Shown: positions 1 to 5,473, counted from the first letter of the stretch. The stretch: 7,542 bases of DNA from an uncultured Halomicronema sp. (GCA_937897665.1 CALCPB010000816.1:1-7542); one strand, 5' to 3'. Notes: a model not told the origin generated them from the sequence alone. A program made the numbers and translations.

Positions 1-64
1 AGGCGACCCATTTTTTCGGTGGATCCAAAGTATCGAATTTTGCTGGCCAACGGACTCATAGTGT

Positions 65-85
65 GATGGCTGGCGAAGCCATTTT
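65..85 (+). terminator. Possible weak terminator of an upstream gene
   Basis: ATGGCT (66-71) pairs perfectly with AGCCAT (77-82) around a 5-base loop, GGCGA, and is followed by a short T run (82-85). It lies just after two plus-strand stop codons (59-61 and 64-66), so it could end a transcript entering from the left. The short U tract and the lack of an identifiable upstream gene keep confidence low. Confidence 0.25.
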
Positions 86-115
86 GGCCAAATCTGAGCG
101 AAATATCAAAAAACC

Positions 116-179
116 GAGACTTTTGCGCAATCTTTAACTAAACCTGAAATCTGCTCTAAATGACCCTTGCAAAAGTCTC
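116..179. repeat. 11-bp perfect inverted repeat with 42-bp spacer
   Basis: GAGACTTTTGC (116-126) is the exact reverse complement of GCAAAAGTCTC (169-179). The 42 bases between are AT-rich and encode nothing visible. No flanking target-site duplication can be seen. It could be the ends of a tiny decayed insertion element (MITE-like), or a long-range hairpin in a transcript; the sequence alone does not decide. Confidence 0.45.
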
Positions 180-228
180 AGCGGCTTTCTACCAGGTGGT
201 TTAGTCGATAGGTCAGCATGTTTTGCTC

Positions 229-242
229 TTAACAGAGATTAA
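229..242. promoter_or_regulatory. Possible LysR-type site (TTA-N8-TAA) upstream of aldolase
   Basis: TTA (229-231), eight bases and TAA (240-242) fit the loose TTA-N7/8-TAA pattern bound by RbcR/CmpR/NdhR-type LysR regulators of carbon metabolism in cyanobacteria. A Calvin-cycle aldolase would be a sensible target. The pattern is degenerate and frequent by chance, so this is a suggestion. A weak -10-like TAAGAT lies downstream at 285-290, but no convincing -35 accompanies it. Confidence 0.2.
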
Positions 243-350
243 AGGTTTACCTCACAAAACGTCATAAAGGCTGAGATTCTGCCTTAAGATTGATAGGTAA
301 GGATACCGATTGGTTCTGAACTTACGATTGCCGAAGGCAAGAAAAAGACT

Positions 351-356
351 AGGAGG
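351..356 (+). promoter_or_regulatory. Strong ribosome binding site of the aldolase gene
   Basis: AGGAGG lies five bases before the ATG at 362, a near-ideal Shine-Dalgarno and spacing. It fixes the true aldolase start at 362. Translation is therefore expected to begin there and run into the TAG at 500-502, rather than start at an internal codon after the stop. Confidence 0.85.
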
Positions 357-499
357 ATTTTATGGCGCTCGTCCCTATGCGGTTAATGCTGGATCACGCA
401 GCCGAGAACGGTTACGGAATTCCGGCATACAACGTCAACAACTTAGAGCAGATCCTGGCGATCATGCACGCTGCTGACGAAACCGATAGTCCAGTAATT

Positions 500-502
500 T
501 AG
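500..502 (+). other. In-frame TAG at codon 47 of the aldolase gene
   Basis: The frame set by the ATG at 362 reads GTA ATT TAG CAG GCT TCT. Family knowledge predicts Leu here, and TTG to TAG is a single T-to-A change; no other Leu codon gives TAG in one step. The following codon is CAG, which matches only the first part of the known leaky context (UAG followed by CAR YYA). Confidence 0.9.
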
Positions 503-1310
503 CAGGCTTCTCGCGGTGCTCGTAAATATGCAGGGGAAAACTTCCTGCGTCACTTGGTGCAAGCAGCTGTTGAAACCTACCCCAACATTCCGGTCGTGAT
601 GCACCAGGACCACGGCAACAGCCCTGCGACCTGCTATTCTGCCATTCGCAATGGCTTTACCAGCGTCATGATGGATGGTTCTCTTGAGGCCGATGCAAAG
701 ACGCCTGCAAGTTTTGAGTACAACGTCAATGTCACGGCTGAAGTGGTGAAGGTAGCCCATGCTATCGGTGCCAGTGTCGAGGGCGAACTCGGTTGCTTGG
801 GCTCTTTAGAGACCGGTGCCGGTGAAGCTGAAGACGGTCACGGTTTTGAAGGGACGTTGAGTCACGATCAGTTGCTCACCGACCCGGATGAAGCGGTGCA
901 GTTCGTTGAGGCGACTCAAGTGGATGCTCTGGCCGTTGCCATCGGCACTAGCCACGGCGCTTACAAGTTCACGCGTAAGCCCACCGGTGAGATTCTCGCC
1001 ATCAGCCGCATTGAAGAGATTCACCGTCGTCTGCCGAATACTCACCTGGTAATGCACGGATCTTCTTCTGTGCCCCAAGAGTGGCTAGACATGATCAATG
1101 AGTATGGCGGTCAGATTCCTGAGACCTATGGTGTCCCGGTTGAAGAAATTCAAAAGGGCATCAAGAGCGGCGTTCGTAAGGTCAACATTGACACCGACAA
1201 CCGCTTGGCCATCACGGCAGCTATTCGCGAAGCGGCGGCTAAGGATCCCACTAACTTTGATCCGCGCCACTTTATGAAGCCTGCCATCAAGTACATGAAG
1301 CAGGTTTGTC

Positions 1311-1318
1311 GCGATCGC
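1311..1318. repeat. HIP1 octamer GCGATCGC, first of eight copies
   Basis: The palindromic octamer GCGATCGC occurs at 1311, 1723, 3031, 4484, 5313, 5387, 6396 and 7110, in genes and spacers alike. This density, roughly one per kilobase, is a hallmark of many cyanobacterial genomes and is the strongest indicator of the source organism. No gene-specific role is implied. Confidence 0.9.
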
Positions 1319-1471
1319 TATGAAGCGTTTGGGTCAGCTGGCAACGCTAGCAAGATCAACCAAGTTGGTGTTGAAGTCTTTGCCGCTAAGTACGCTGCGG
1401 GCGAACTCGACGCCAAAGTTAAAACTGTGACTGCTGTCTAAGCATCGCGGTTGATTACTTGAGGATTGTTG

Positions 1472-1506
1472 AAGCCGGTGCTGCTTAAAGGTGGCACCGG
1501 CTTTTT
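1472..1506 (+). terminator. Rho-independent terminator of the aldolase gene
   Basis: AAGCCGGTGC (1472-1481) pairs perfectly over 10 bp with GCACCGGCTT (1494-1503) around a 12-base loop, followed by a T tract (1502-1506). It starts 31 bases after the aldolase TAA. On the opposite strand the stem is not followed by T residues, so it should not terminate the convergent DUF427 gene. Its intactness fits a gene transcribed until recently or still transcribed. Confidence 0.85.
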
Positions 1507-1512
1507 GTGATC

Positions 1513-2004
1513 TCACCAGCCCCAAGTACCCATGCCCCCTTTAAAGGGGCCGACAATATCACGGGTAATCCAACCGCCGTAAAAATCGCCGGGTTGCGCC
1601 TGCACGCGCTCATCATCCACGTAGCAAGCCTCCATCTGACTGGGATAAAGCGCCACGCAGTCGCGAATGGCCGCGAACCGCTCGGTCGGCTCAGGGTATC
1701 GCCACACTGCATTGCTCACCTGGCGATCGCCCACCGTTAGATCAAAATATTGCGCTACACCCTTCCACTCACAAAAAGTCGAGCGCGGGGTCAGCAATAG
1801 ATAGTTTTGCTGTACATCCTCAAGGGGAATGTAATAGACCGGCGGATGACTCGTTTCTAATACCCGCAAGGTTTGCTGAGAATCCGCGATCGTCACGCCA
1901 TTAAAAACGACTCGAATCCGACGCGGCGACTGTTCAACCCGAGGGGGCCGAGGATAATCCCAAACGGATTCTTGACCGGGCTGGGGCTCAATACGCTGCA
2001 CCAT
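1513..2004 (-). CDS. DUF427 domain-containing protein
   Basis: A 163-residue protein whose whole length matches the DUF427 family, small soluble proteins of unknown biochemical function. Family-like blocks run in order: ESVWDYPRPPR (12-22), RRIRVVFNGVTIAD (28-41), LRVLETSHPPVYYIP (46-60), TFCEWKG (76-82), YFDLTVGD (86-93), AVWRYPEPT (99-107), VALYPSQMEACYVDDERV (117-134), then a C-terminal stretch of Gly, Trp and Phe residues typical of the family. There is no signal peptide or membrane segment, so it is probably cytosolic. The ATG at 2004 has a purine-rich GAGAGAG five bases upstream, a plausible ribosome binding site, and gives the usual family length; the stop is TGA. It converges on the aldolase gene (71 bp apart) and diverges from the protease gene. 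The family call is firm; no enzymatic role is claimed. Confidence 0.9.
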   Translation of the reverse strand: MVQRIEPQPGQESVWDYPRPPRVEQSPRRIRVVFNGVTIADSQQTLRVLETSHPPVYYIPLEDVQQNYLLLTPRSTFCEWKGVAQYFDLTVGDRQVSNAVWRYPEPTERFAAIRDCVALYPSQMEACYVDDERVQAQPGDFYGGWITRDIVGPFKGGMGTWGW

Positions 2005-2226
2005 AGCTACTCTCTCGCATTCTGTGGATGTGAACCGGGTAAAAGCATCATCAGCCTCACGCTGGTGCGCCGCCAGGTAAGGACTCTCTGACTTGATCGC
2101 GGCCGATCAGCTCCCGGCAGAGAACCCGAGACGTCGTGTCAGGCATGAATTTAAAGATGCGCCTACCTCACTGAGGGCATTGTGCCATGCCGCTTCAGGG
2201 CCTGCAGATGAGCTGGGCCAGGTGGC

Positions 2227-2249
2227 ATTGTCCTAGTCAGTAGGACAAT
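2227..2249. promoter_or_regulatory. Perfect 23-bp inverted repeat, candidate operator
   Basis: ATTGTCCTA (2227-2235) and TAGGACAAT (2241-2249) are exact reverse complements around GTCAG. The repeat lies 56 bp before the protease start, in the divergent spacer. No T tract follows on either strand, so a terminator is unlikely. Two 9-bp arms and a short spacer fit a binding site for a dimeric repressor of the TetR or GntR kind, but no regulator gene is in the window. An mRNA hairpin is the alternative. Confidence 0.5.
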
Positions 2250-2295
2250 TGCAATAAAGTCTGAGGAATTCTACTTATTGCGCAAGAAATTTTGT

Positions 2296-2299
2296 AAGG
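2296..2299 (+). promoter_or_regulatory. Ribosome binding site deciding the protease start
   Basis: AAGG ends six bases before the GTG at 2306, a normal spacing. It directly abuts the in-frame TTG at 2300, which therefore cannot use it. The in-frame ATG at 2360 has no purine-rich stretch upstream. This favours GTG at 2306 as the start. Confidence 0.5.
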
Positions 2300-2305
2300 T
2301 TGTTT

Positions 2306-2914
2306 GTGCAGTCCACCCAAGATGCTGGCGTGACTAACTTCAACTCTAACGAACCCCAAATGGAACCTTTGGGTCGTGTCCAGATTTTGGTCGCGATGGG
2401 CGGCACCGCTTTAGTGCTACTGCTAATTGCCCGCTTTTGGCTGCTGCTCGATTCCGTCGTGCTGCTGTCAGTGGCGTTTAACGCTGAAATTTTACTGGTA
2501 GGTTTAGGCGTCGGCGTCGGCATCACGGGTGCCAGCGCGATTGCCTACCGTCTCTGGCCAGGATATCGCCAAAGTGCCGATGTCTATCTCAAGTTAGTGC
2601 TGGAACCTTTAGCCTGGGGGGATTTGGTGTGGATGGGGCTGCTGCCCGGCCTGAGCGAAGAGTTACTCTTTCGCGGCGTGATGTTACCCGCGATCGGATT
2701 AAATATTTACGGCGTTATCTTTTCCAGTCTTTGCTTTGGCGTGTTGCATCTCAGCGGTCTGCAGCAGTGGCCCTATGTGGCGTGGGCCACCCTAATTGGC
2801 CTCATCCTAGCGATGAGTGCCCTATTGTCCGGCAATCTGCTGATTCCCATTGTGGCGCATACGACCACCAATCTTCTCGCTAGCCTGGTGTGGAAGTTCA
2901 AATATCGAGCCTGA
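2306..2914 (+). CDS. CPBP family intramembrane glutamic endopeptidase
   Basis: A polytopic membrane protein of the CPBP/ABI (CAAX protease and bacteriocin-processing, Rce1-like) superfamily. From the GTG start it has 202 residues. All three catalytic motifs are present: EExxxR (Glu118, Glu119, Arg123 in SEELLFRG), FxxxH (Phe144, His148 in FGVLH) and HxxxN (His185, Asn189). Hydrophobic segments lie at about 27-48, 50-78, 105-115, 128-145, 155-175 and 177-195. These features predict an active protease cleaving within or next to the membrane; the substrate is unknown. Family members elsewhere act in prenyl-protein processing or bacteriocin self-immunity, but neither role is shown here. The start is uncertain: GTG 2306 has the best ribosome binding site, while ATG 2360 would remove 18 polar N-terminal residues without touching the domain. 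It appears monocistronic, with a palindrome 56 bp upstream; no clear terminator follows the TGA. Confidence 0.88.
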   Translation: MQSTQDAGVTNFNSNEPQMEPLGRVQILVAMGGTALVLLLIARFWLLLDSVVLLSVAFNAEILLVGLGVGVGITGASAIAYRLWPGYRQSADVYLKLVLEPLAWGDLVWMGLLPGLSEELLFRGVMLPAIGLNIYGVIFSSLCFGVLHLSGLQQWPYVAWATLIGLILAMSALLSGNLLIPIVAHTTTNLLASLVWKFKYRA

Positions 2915-3169
2915 TCGTTTTTATCCCGCACCTCACCGCAGGCGATGGTTCAGCATATCGGTTAATGGCAATCCGTCTGCGCATCCCAGGTCTGTCGCTC
3001 GCGGTAGCCCCCACTTCTGGGCAGCCTGTCGCGATCGCCGCGTCAGTGTTGCGGATGATGGTAAGAATCGGCCCAATTAGACCATCGCAGAAGTTGAAAA
3101 TACTGTCTCCAGGAGTCTGACCAGGGATTATACCGAGGGACTTCTCGACCGCCTGACTCCAGAAAAACT

Positions 3170-3196
3170 CTGACAGCTATAAAATCACTACATAAT
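3170..3196 (+). promoter_or_regulatory. Tentative promoter of the PEP-CTERM gene
   Basis: CTGACA (3170-3175, five of six matches to TTGACA) and CATAAT (3191-3196, five of six to TATAAT) are 15 bases apart, shorter than the optimal 17. A TATAAAAT stretch at 3178-3185 is an alternative -10 element without a good -35. The leader to the ATG at 3304 would be about 100 bases. Confidence 0.3.
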
Positions 3197-3203
3197 CGCC
3201 GAA

Positions 3204-3219
3204 GGTATTTAAAGATACC
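3204..3219. promoter_or_regulatory. 16-bp inverted repeat upstream of the PEP-CTERM gene
   Basis: GGTAT (3204-3208) and ATACC (3215-3219) flank TTAAAG, giving a near-palindrome just after the tentative -10 element. That is a position where a repressor could act. The direct repeat ATCCATGC, with a 12-bp period, follows at 3224 and 3236. No regulator can be named. Confidence 0.3.
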
Positions 3220-3303
3220 GTTAATCCATGCGTACATCCATGCATGTTCTTATCGCTACAGCGCATACTGAGAGCGTCGGTTTATTCAGTGGAAATACGA
3301 TAC

Positions 3304-4065
3304 ATGTTTTCTTCAATCTCTAAAACAGCCATGACTTTAGGTACGGTCGCAGGTTGTTTGATGGCAACTGCAGGTCAAGCCAGCGCTTTTACATTTGAAA
3401 CTAACTGGACAGGGACACCGCCTAAAGGTGACATCTATCTCGACTCCGTAGAAATCGGCAACGCCATCGTGTCTGATTTTGCTCTGGTCAACGGTGTCAA
3501 TATCACGAATAACACTGCTCATACCGGCGGCAATTCTGGTGCAGCCAGCTCTGATCTCGGTGATGACGCAACCGTCGGCGTCAAGCTAGAAGATGCTACC
3601 AACAGCAGTGTTGAAGAATCGCTAGGAAATCGCTATCTCAGCAGCATTATCGATACTGAGGACGGCAATGTTGGCTTCTCAATGGATTTAACCTTTGACA
3701 AGAGCTTCAACAAACTCCTGTTTTGGGAGCGTGGTATCAACAGTACGCTTGGCGTCACCATCAACGGCGTGACGAAAACCCTGACCAAAACTGACTTTGC
3801 GCAAGGTGAGACTGATTTCACCTTAGATACGACTGAAATTGGTGGCGCTCAAAAAGTGGGAAGCTACGGCTTAGACTTGTCTGAGTTTGGCATCAGCGGC
3901 CAATACAACGGCCCGGTGACTATCTTCAGTCAAGGTGGTTTCAAGGGGCCTGACTTTAAGGTCGCGGGTGCTACTGTGCCTGAGCCTGCCACTGTTTTGG
4001 GTTTAACTGCTGTGGCCGGGGCCTTGGTTGCTAGCCGTCGTCGCAAGTCTCGCCAGTCGGACTAG
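3304..4065 (+). CDS. PEP-CTERM sorting-domain protein, exosortase-dependent surface protein (XDP2-like)
   Basis: A 253-residue secreted protein. The N-terminus is a Sec signal peptide (1-28) with a hydrophobic core TLGTVAGCLMATA and a likely cleavage site ASA|FT. The C-terminus is a classic PEP-CTERM signal: VPEP at 225-228, a hydrophobic helix at about 229-244, then RRRK. In this system an exosortase removes the tail after export and the protein reaches the cell surface or extracellular polymer. The mature part is acidic and rich in Gly, Thr, Asn and Asp, with no cysteine. Blocks TGGNSGAASSDLGDDATVGV (74-93), SIIDTED (114-120), LLFWERGINS (138-147) and GPDFKV (215-220) resemble, from memory, the cyanobacterial XDP2 group of exosortase-dependent surface proteins, probably a beta-sandwich. 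Its molecular function is unknown. An in-frame ATG at 3244 lacks a ribosome binding site and would put 20 charged and polar residues before the signal peptide; ATG 3304 has GGAAA eight bases upstream. No exosortase is in the window. A terminator follows. Confidence 0.85.
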   Translation: MFSSISKTAMTLGTVAGCLMATAGQASAFTFETNWTGTPPKGDIYLDSVEIGNAIVSDFALVNGVNITNNTAHTGGNSGAASSDLGDDATVGVKLEDATNSSVEESLGNRYLSSIIDTEDGNVGFSMDLTFDKSFNKLLFWERGINSTLGVTINGVTKTLTKTDFAQGETDFTLDTTEIGGAQKVGSYGLDLSEFGISGQYNGPVTIFSQGGFKGPDFKVAGATVPEPATVLGLTAVAGALVASRRRKSRQSD

Positions 4066-4101
4066 TTGTTCGTCATGATTGAAGGGACTGTCACAAACCC
4101 C

Positions 4102-4130
4102 GCGCTATTTTGCTCATCGTGAGATAGCGC
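4102..4130. other. Bulged hairpin downstream of the PEP-CTERM gene
   Basis: GCGCTAT (4102-4108) pairs with ATAGCGC (4124-4130), and CTCA (4113-4116) with TGAG (4120-4123), leaving a 4-base bulge on the 5' side and a TCG loop. There is no T tract after it on the plus strand, so it is more likely an mRNA 3'-end stabilising structure than a terminator. A true terminator follows at 4137. Confidence 0.45.
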
Positions 4131-4136
4131 CCACCT

Positions 4137-4181
4137 AGCAGAGTTGAGAGAGTGTTGGACGCACTTTTCAGCTCTGCTTTT
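4137..4181 (+). terminator. Rho-independent terminator of the PEP-CTERM gene
   Basis: AGCAGAG (4137-4143) pairs with CTCTGCT (4172-4178), and pairing continues with some G-T pairs to about 4150/4165. A further short stem GTG/CAC caps the loop. A run of four T residues (4178-4181) follows. It starts about 70 bases after the stop codon. On the minus strand no T tract follows, so it should not terminate the DUF924 gene. Confidence 0.7.
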
Positions 4182-4206
4182 CCCTATTGTGGGCATTGTC
4201 TTGAGG

Positions 4207-4797
4207 CTAAAAGCCTGACCCAGGCTGGGCTAAAAAGGCCAGCTCGGCTGGGGTGCTCGTTCGGCCCAAAATCGAGTTGCGATGGGGAAATCGACCGAAT
4301 TCGGCGATCACGCTCCGATGGCGGTAAGCGTAATCGAGGCTCGATCGCAGCTCCGGAGCTACCTGTACTAATGCTTCAAAATAGGCCACCGCTTGGGTTT
4401 GGTGAGTCAGGTTTTCGCTGTGCTCAAAGGGGAGATAAAAAAACATGCGCTCGACCGGCAACAGGGCTTGGTCGTACTGGTGGGCGATCGCGCTCTGAGC
4501 CACGTGCAGAGCCTGATCATCGGCCTCAAAGCTTTGCGGGGTGCCGCGAAACATATTGCGCGGAAACTGATCGAGCAACACTGTTAAGGCCAGGGTTGTC
4601 TTTGGGTTGGCCAACCAGGAGGCACAGTTTCCTTGCCGCGCCAGCTGATAAATCTCTGCAAATTCGTCTCGGATCTGATGGTCAAATTTGGGGTCTTTGT
4701 GAAACCAGATCCGCCGTTGCTGCCCATATTCGCTGTTGGGTTTGGCGGGCACATCAAACCAAAAATTCAAAATCTGAGTCGCAGCTGCTGTAGCCAT
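4207..4797 (-). CDS. DUF924 family protein
   Basis: A 196-residue protein matching the DUF924 family (TPR-like, all-helical, function unknown) across its length. Characteristic blocks are ILNFWF (9-14), RRIWFHKDPKFD (28-39), LLDQFPRNMFRG (74-85), ADDQALHVAQ (92-101), RMFFYLPFEHSENL (117-130) and FGRFPHRNSILGR (167-179), ending TPAELAFLAQPGSGF. There is no signal peptide or membrane segment, so it is likely cytosolic. The start is ambiguous. ATG 4797 gives the usual short lead before the FWF block but has GGAG only three bases upstream; ATG 4806 and TTG 4809 in the same frame have no ribosome binding site. The stop is TAG at the normal family C-terminus, which argues against reassignment of TAG in this genome. 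It is divergent from the next gene and convergent with the PEP-CTERM gene. Confidence 0.88.
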   Translation of the reverse strand: MATAAATQILNFWFDVPAKPNSEYGQQRRIWFHKDPKFDHQIRDEFAEIYQLARQGNCASWLANPKTTLALTVLLDQFPRNMFRGTPQSFEADDQALHVAQSAIAHQYDQALLPVERMFFYLPFEHSENLTHQTQAVAYFEALVQVAPELRSSLDYAYRHRSVIAEFGRFPHRNSILGRTSTPAELAFLAQPGSGF

Positions 4798-4917
4798 AGT
4801 CTCCATCAAGGTGCAGTGAACTGAAGGCTTGAAAACCCAATTTAATCGGCGTCAGGATTCAGAGAACTGGGATGGAGAGTAGAGGTGAGACATCATATTG
4901 GTTTTCTCAGCCTGCAA

Positions 4918-4932
4918 GGGTCGTGGCGACCC
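4918..4932. other. Short perfect hairpin in the divergent spacer
   Basis: GGGTCG and CGACCC form a 6-bp stem around TGG, 24 bp before the -35-like element of the small gene at 5018. No T tract follows on either strand. It could be an operator half-site pair or a structure in the DUF924 leader; nothing further can be said. Confidence 0.3.
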
Positions 4933-4956
4933 GAGTTAAAGAGATGCTTGGTGGCC

Positions 4957-4984
4957 TTGCCGTCAAGTACGCATGAACTATAAT
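4957..4984 (+). promoter_or_regulatory. Sigma70-type promoter with perfect TATAAT
   Basis: TATAAT at 4979-4984 is a perfect -10 hexamer. TTGCCG (4957-4962) lies 16 bases upstream with four of six matches to the -35 consensus. Transcription would begin near 4991, downstream of the in-frame ATG at 4973. This supports ATG 5018 as the translation start and gives a leader of about 27 bases. Confidence 0.55.
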
Positions 4985-5017
4985 GATATGGAATGCAGTT
5001 CACCTATAAAAAATATT

Positions 5018-5398
5018 ATGGCTAGTCTTGTCACCGCTTCTGCTGATGTTTCCTTCGCTTCTCCCCTCTGGGAGACGGTGCGATTTCGGCGCGCTAAAGA
5101 AAAGAAAGGATGGGTTTTGCTGGGGGTGCCCCAGCAGGTTTACCCATTGGTGGCATTACGGTTATTTGAACTGCAGGCCAAACTGATCAACCGCCACGAG
5201 GCCGAAGGGTTCACGAATATTTTGTTTGAAGCGCCCCCCAGTGTCTCCGCCAAGCTGGCCTGCGCGTTTCCGGCCCCACCGGGATGTGATGTCTTAAAGG
5301 TTTCTGAGTCGGGCGATCGCGTGCTGTCGGGCAAAGCGGCCAAGTCACCCAAGGCAGTCGCCCAGCGCCCTGACCCTTCAGAGCTGGCGATCGCTTAA
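5018..5398 (+). CDS. Small conserved-type hypothetical protein
   Basis: A 126-residue protein from ATG 5018 that I cannot assign to a named family, although it reads like a cyanobacterium-restricted conserved hypothetical. The core (about 16-104) begins with SPLWETVRFRRAKEKKGWVLLG, a basic N-terminal patch followed by a probable beta strand. Next come a predicted helix LVALRLFELQAKLINRHEAEG (44-64), a strand NILFEAPP (67-74), and an Ala/Pro-rich segment with Cys82 and Cys90 (SAKLACAFPAPPGCDV). The tail (105-126) is low-complexity Lys/Ser/Ala/Pro. There is no signal peptide or membrane segment. ATG 4973 in the same frame is unlikely because it lies upstream of the probable transcription start. 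No ribosome binding site precedes 5018, which is not rare in cyanobacteria. Two HIP1 octamers fall within the gene. It faces cobQ convergently with a 71-bp gap and no visible terminator. Confidence 0.65.
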   Translation: MASLVTASADVSFASPLWETVRFRRAKEKKGWVLLGVPQQVYPLVALRLFELQAKLINRHEAEGFTNILFEAPPSVSAKLACAFPAPPGCDVLKVSESGDRVLSGKAAKSPKAVAQRPDPSELAIA

Positions 5399-5473
5399 AT
5401 GAGTCGATTGAATTTGACCGCAGATCGTCAGGCGTTGGCGGACTTCACCACTGATGCCTCTGATCGGCTCTAG
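5399..5473 (+). CDS. 24-codon ORF directly after and in frame with the 5018 gene
   Basis: ATG follows the TAA of the preceding gene with no gap and in the same frame, then 24 codons (MSRLNLTADRQALADFTTDA...) run to TAG. That TAG overlaps the cobQ stop: the palindromic CTAG at 5470-5473 supplies both stops on opposite strands. The ORF could be a readthrough extension, a remnant of a longer C-terminus, a coupled micro-ORF, or chance. No family resemblance is visible. Confidence 0.15.
   Translation: MSRLNLTADRQALADFTTDASDRL

Larger units (their letters stand above)
1..361. other. Left-end intergenic region, no confident gene
   Basis: No start-to-stop gene is supported here. Three short open frames run in from the left edge on the plus strand and end at 61, 66 and 137; any could be the tail of a gene outside the window, but none gives a recognisable peptide. 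What can be seen is a small hairpin at 65-83, an 11-bp inverted repeat at 116-126/169-179, and the AT-rich leader of the aldolase gene from about 229 onward. The leader includes a tight hairpin TTGCC-GAA-GGCAA at 328-340, just before the ribosome binding site. Confidence 0.5.
362..1441 (+). pseudogene. fbaA: Class II fructose-bisphosphate aldolase (Calvin-cycle type) interrupted by an in-frame amber codon
   Basis: The intact enzyme is a zinc-dependent cytosolic aldolase that interconverts fructose-1,6-bisphosphate with glyceraldehyde-3-phosphate and dihydroxyacetone phosphate, and handles sedoheptulose-1,7-bisphosphate in the Calvin cycle. Read through, the gene encodes 359 residues, the usual length for this subtype. 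It starts with [19 protein letters not shown] and keeps HQDHG (Asp83, His84), the GTSHGAYKF segment (His198), VMHGSSS (His232) and NIDTD (275-279), which matches the catalytic and metal-binding plan of class II aldolases. Codon 47 (500-502) is TAG within SPVI-stop-QASRGAR, where the family as I remember it has Leu. Conserved family sequence resumes in the same frame at the next codon, and no other lesion is visible. The nearest internal start is a TTG at 554 without a ribosome binding site; it would delete 64 N-terminal residues, including the first barrel strand. The gene is monocistronic, with a good RBS and terminator. This could be a pseudogene, a sequencing error, or a suppressed stop. 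Confidence 0.9.
2005..2305. other. Divergent intergenic region between the DUF427 and protease genes
   Basis: About 300 bp without a gene. It must hold the promoters of both divergent genes, although no textbook -35/-10 pair stands out. Visible structure includes an inverted repeat TGATCG-CGGC-CGATCA (2094-2109), two copies of GGCATTGT (2176-2183 and 2224-2231), and a perfect 23-bp palindrome (2227-2249, listed separately). Confidence 0.6.
2915..3303. other. Intergenic region before the PEP-CTERM gene
   Basis: About 390 bp with no supported gene. Open frames across it give no family-like peptide. It carries one HIP1 octamer (3031), a distant inverted repeat GGAGTC/GACTCC (3112-3117 and 3155-3160), a tentative promoter (3170-3196), a 16-bp inverted repeat (3204-3219) and a direct repeat of ATCCATGC (3224-3231 and 3236-3243). 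The AT-rich last 130 bp look like the regulatory region of the next gene. Confidence 0.55.

Noticed and set aside
362..1441. Genome-wide reassignment or general readthrough of TAG as an explanation for the aldolase stop
   Set aside because: The PEP-CTERM, DUF924 and cobQ genes in the same window all end with TAG at the normal C-terminus of their families, so TAG acts as an ordinary stop here.
554..1441. A shortened functional aldolase starting at the internal TTG 554
   Set aside because: There is no ribosome binding site before 554, and the product would lack 64 N-terminal residues including the first barrel strand, while conserved coding sequence clearly continues upstream in the same frame.
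1536..1549. Perfect 14-bp palindrome CCCCTTTAAAGGGG
   Set aside because: It lies inside the DUF427 coding sequence and encodes the conserved GPFKGG segment, so codon constraint explains it well enough; there is no regulatory context.
2890..2925. Terminator after the protease gene (TTTTT at 2918-2922)
   Set aside because: Only a 3-bp stem can be drawn before the T run, too weak for rho-independent termination.
3043..3237. Minus-strand 64-codon ORF in the spacer before the PEP-CTERM gene
   Set aside because: There is no family resemblance or ribosome binding site, and it covers the AT-rich promoter region of the next gene.
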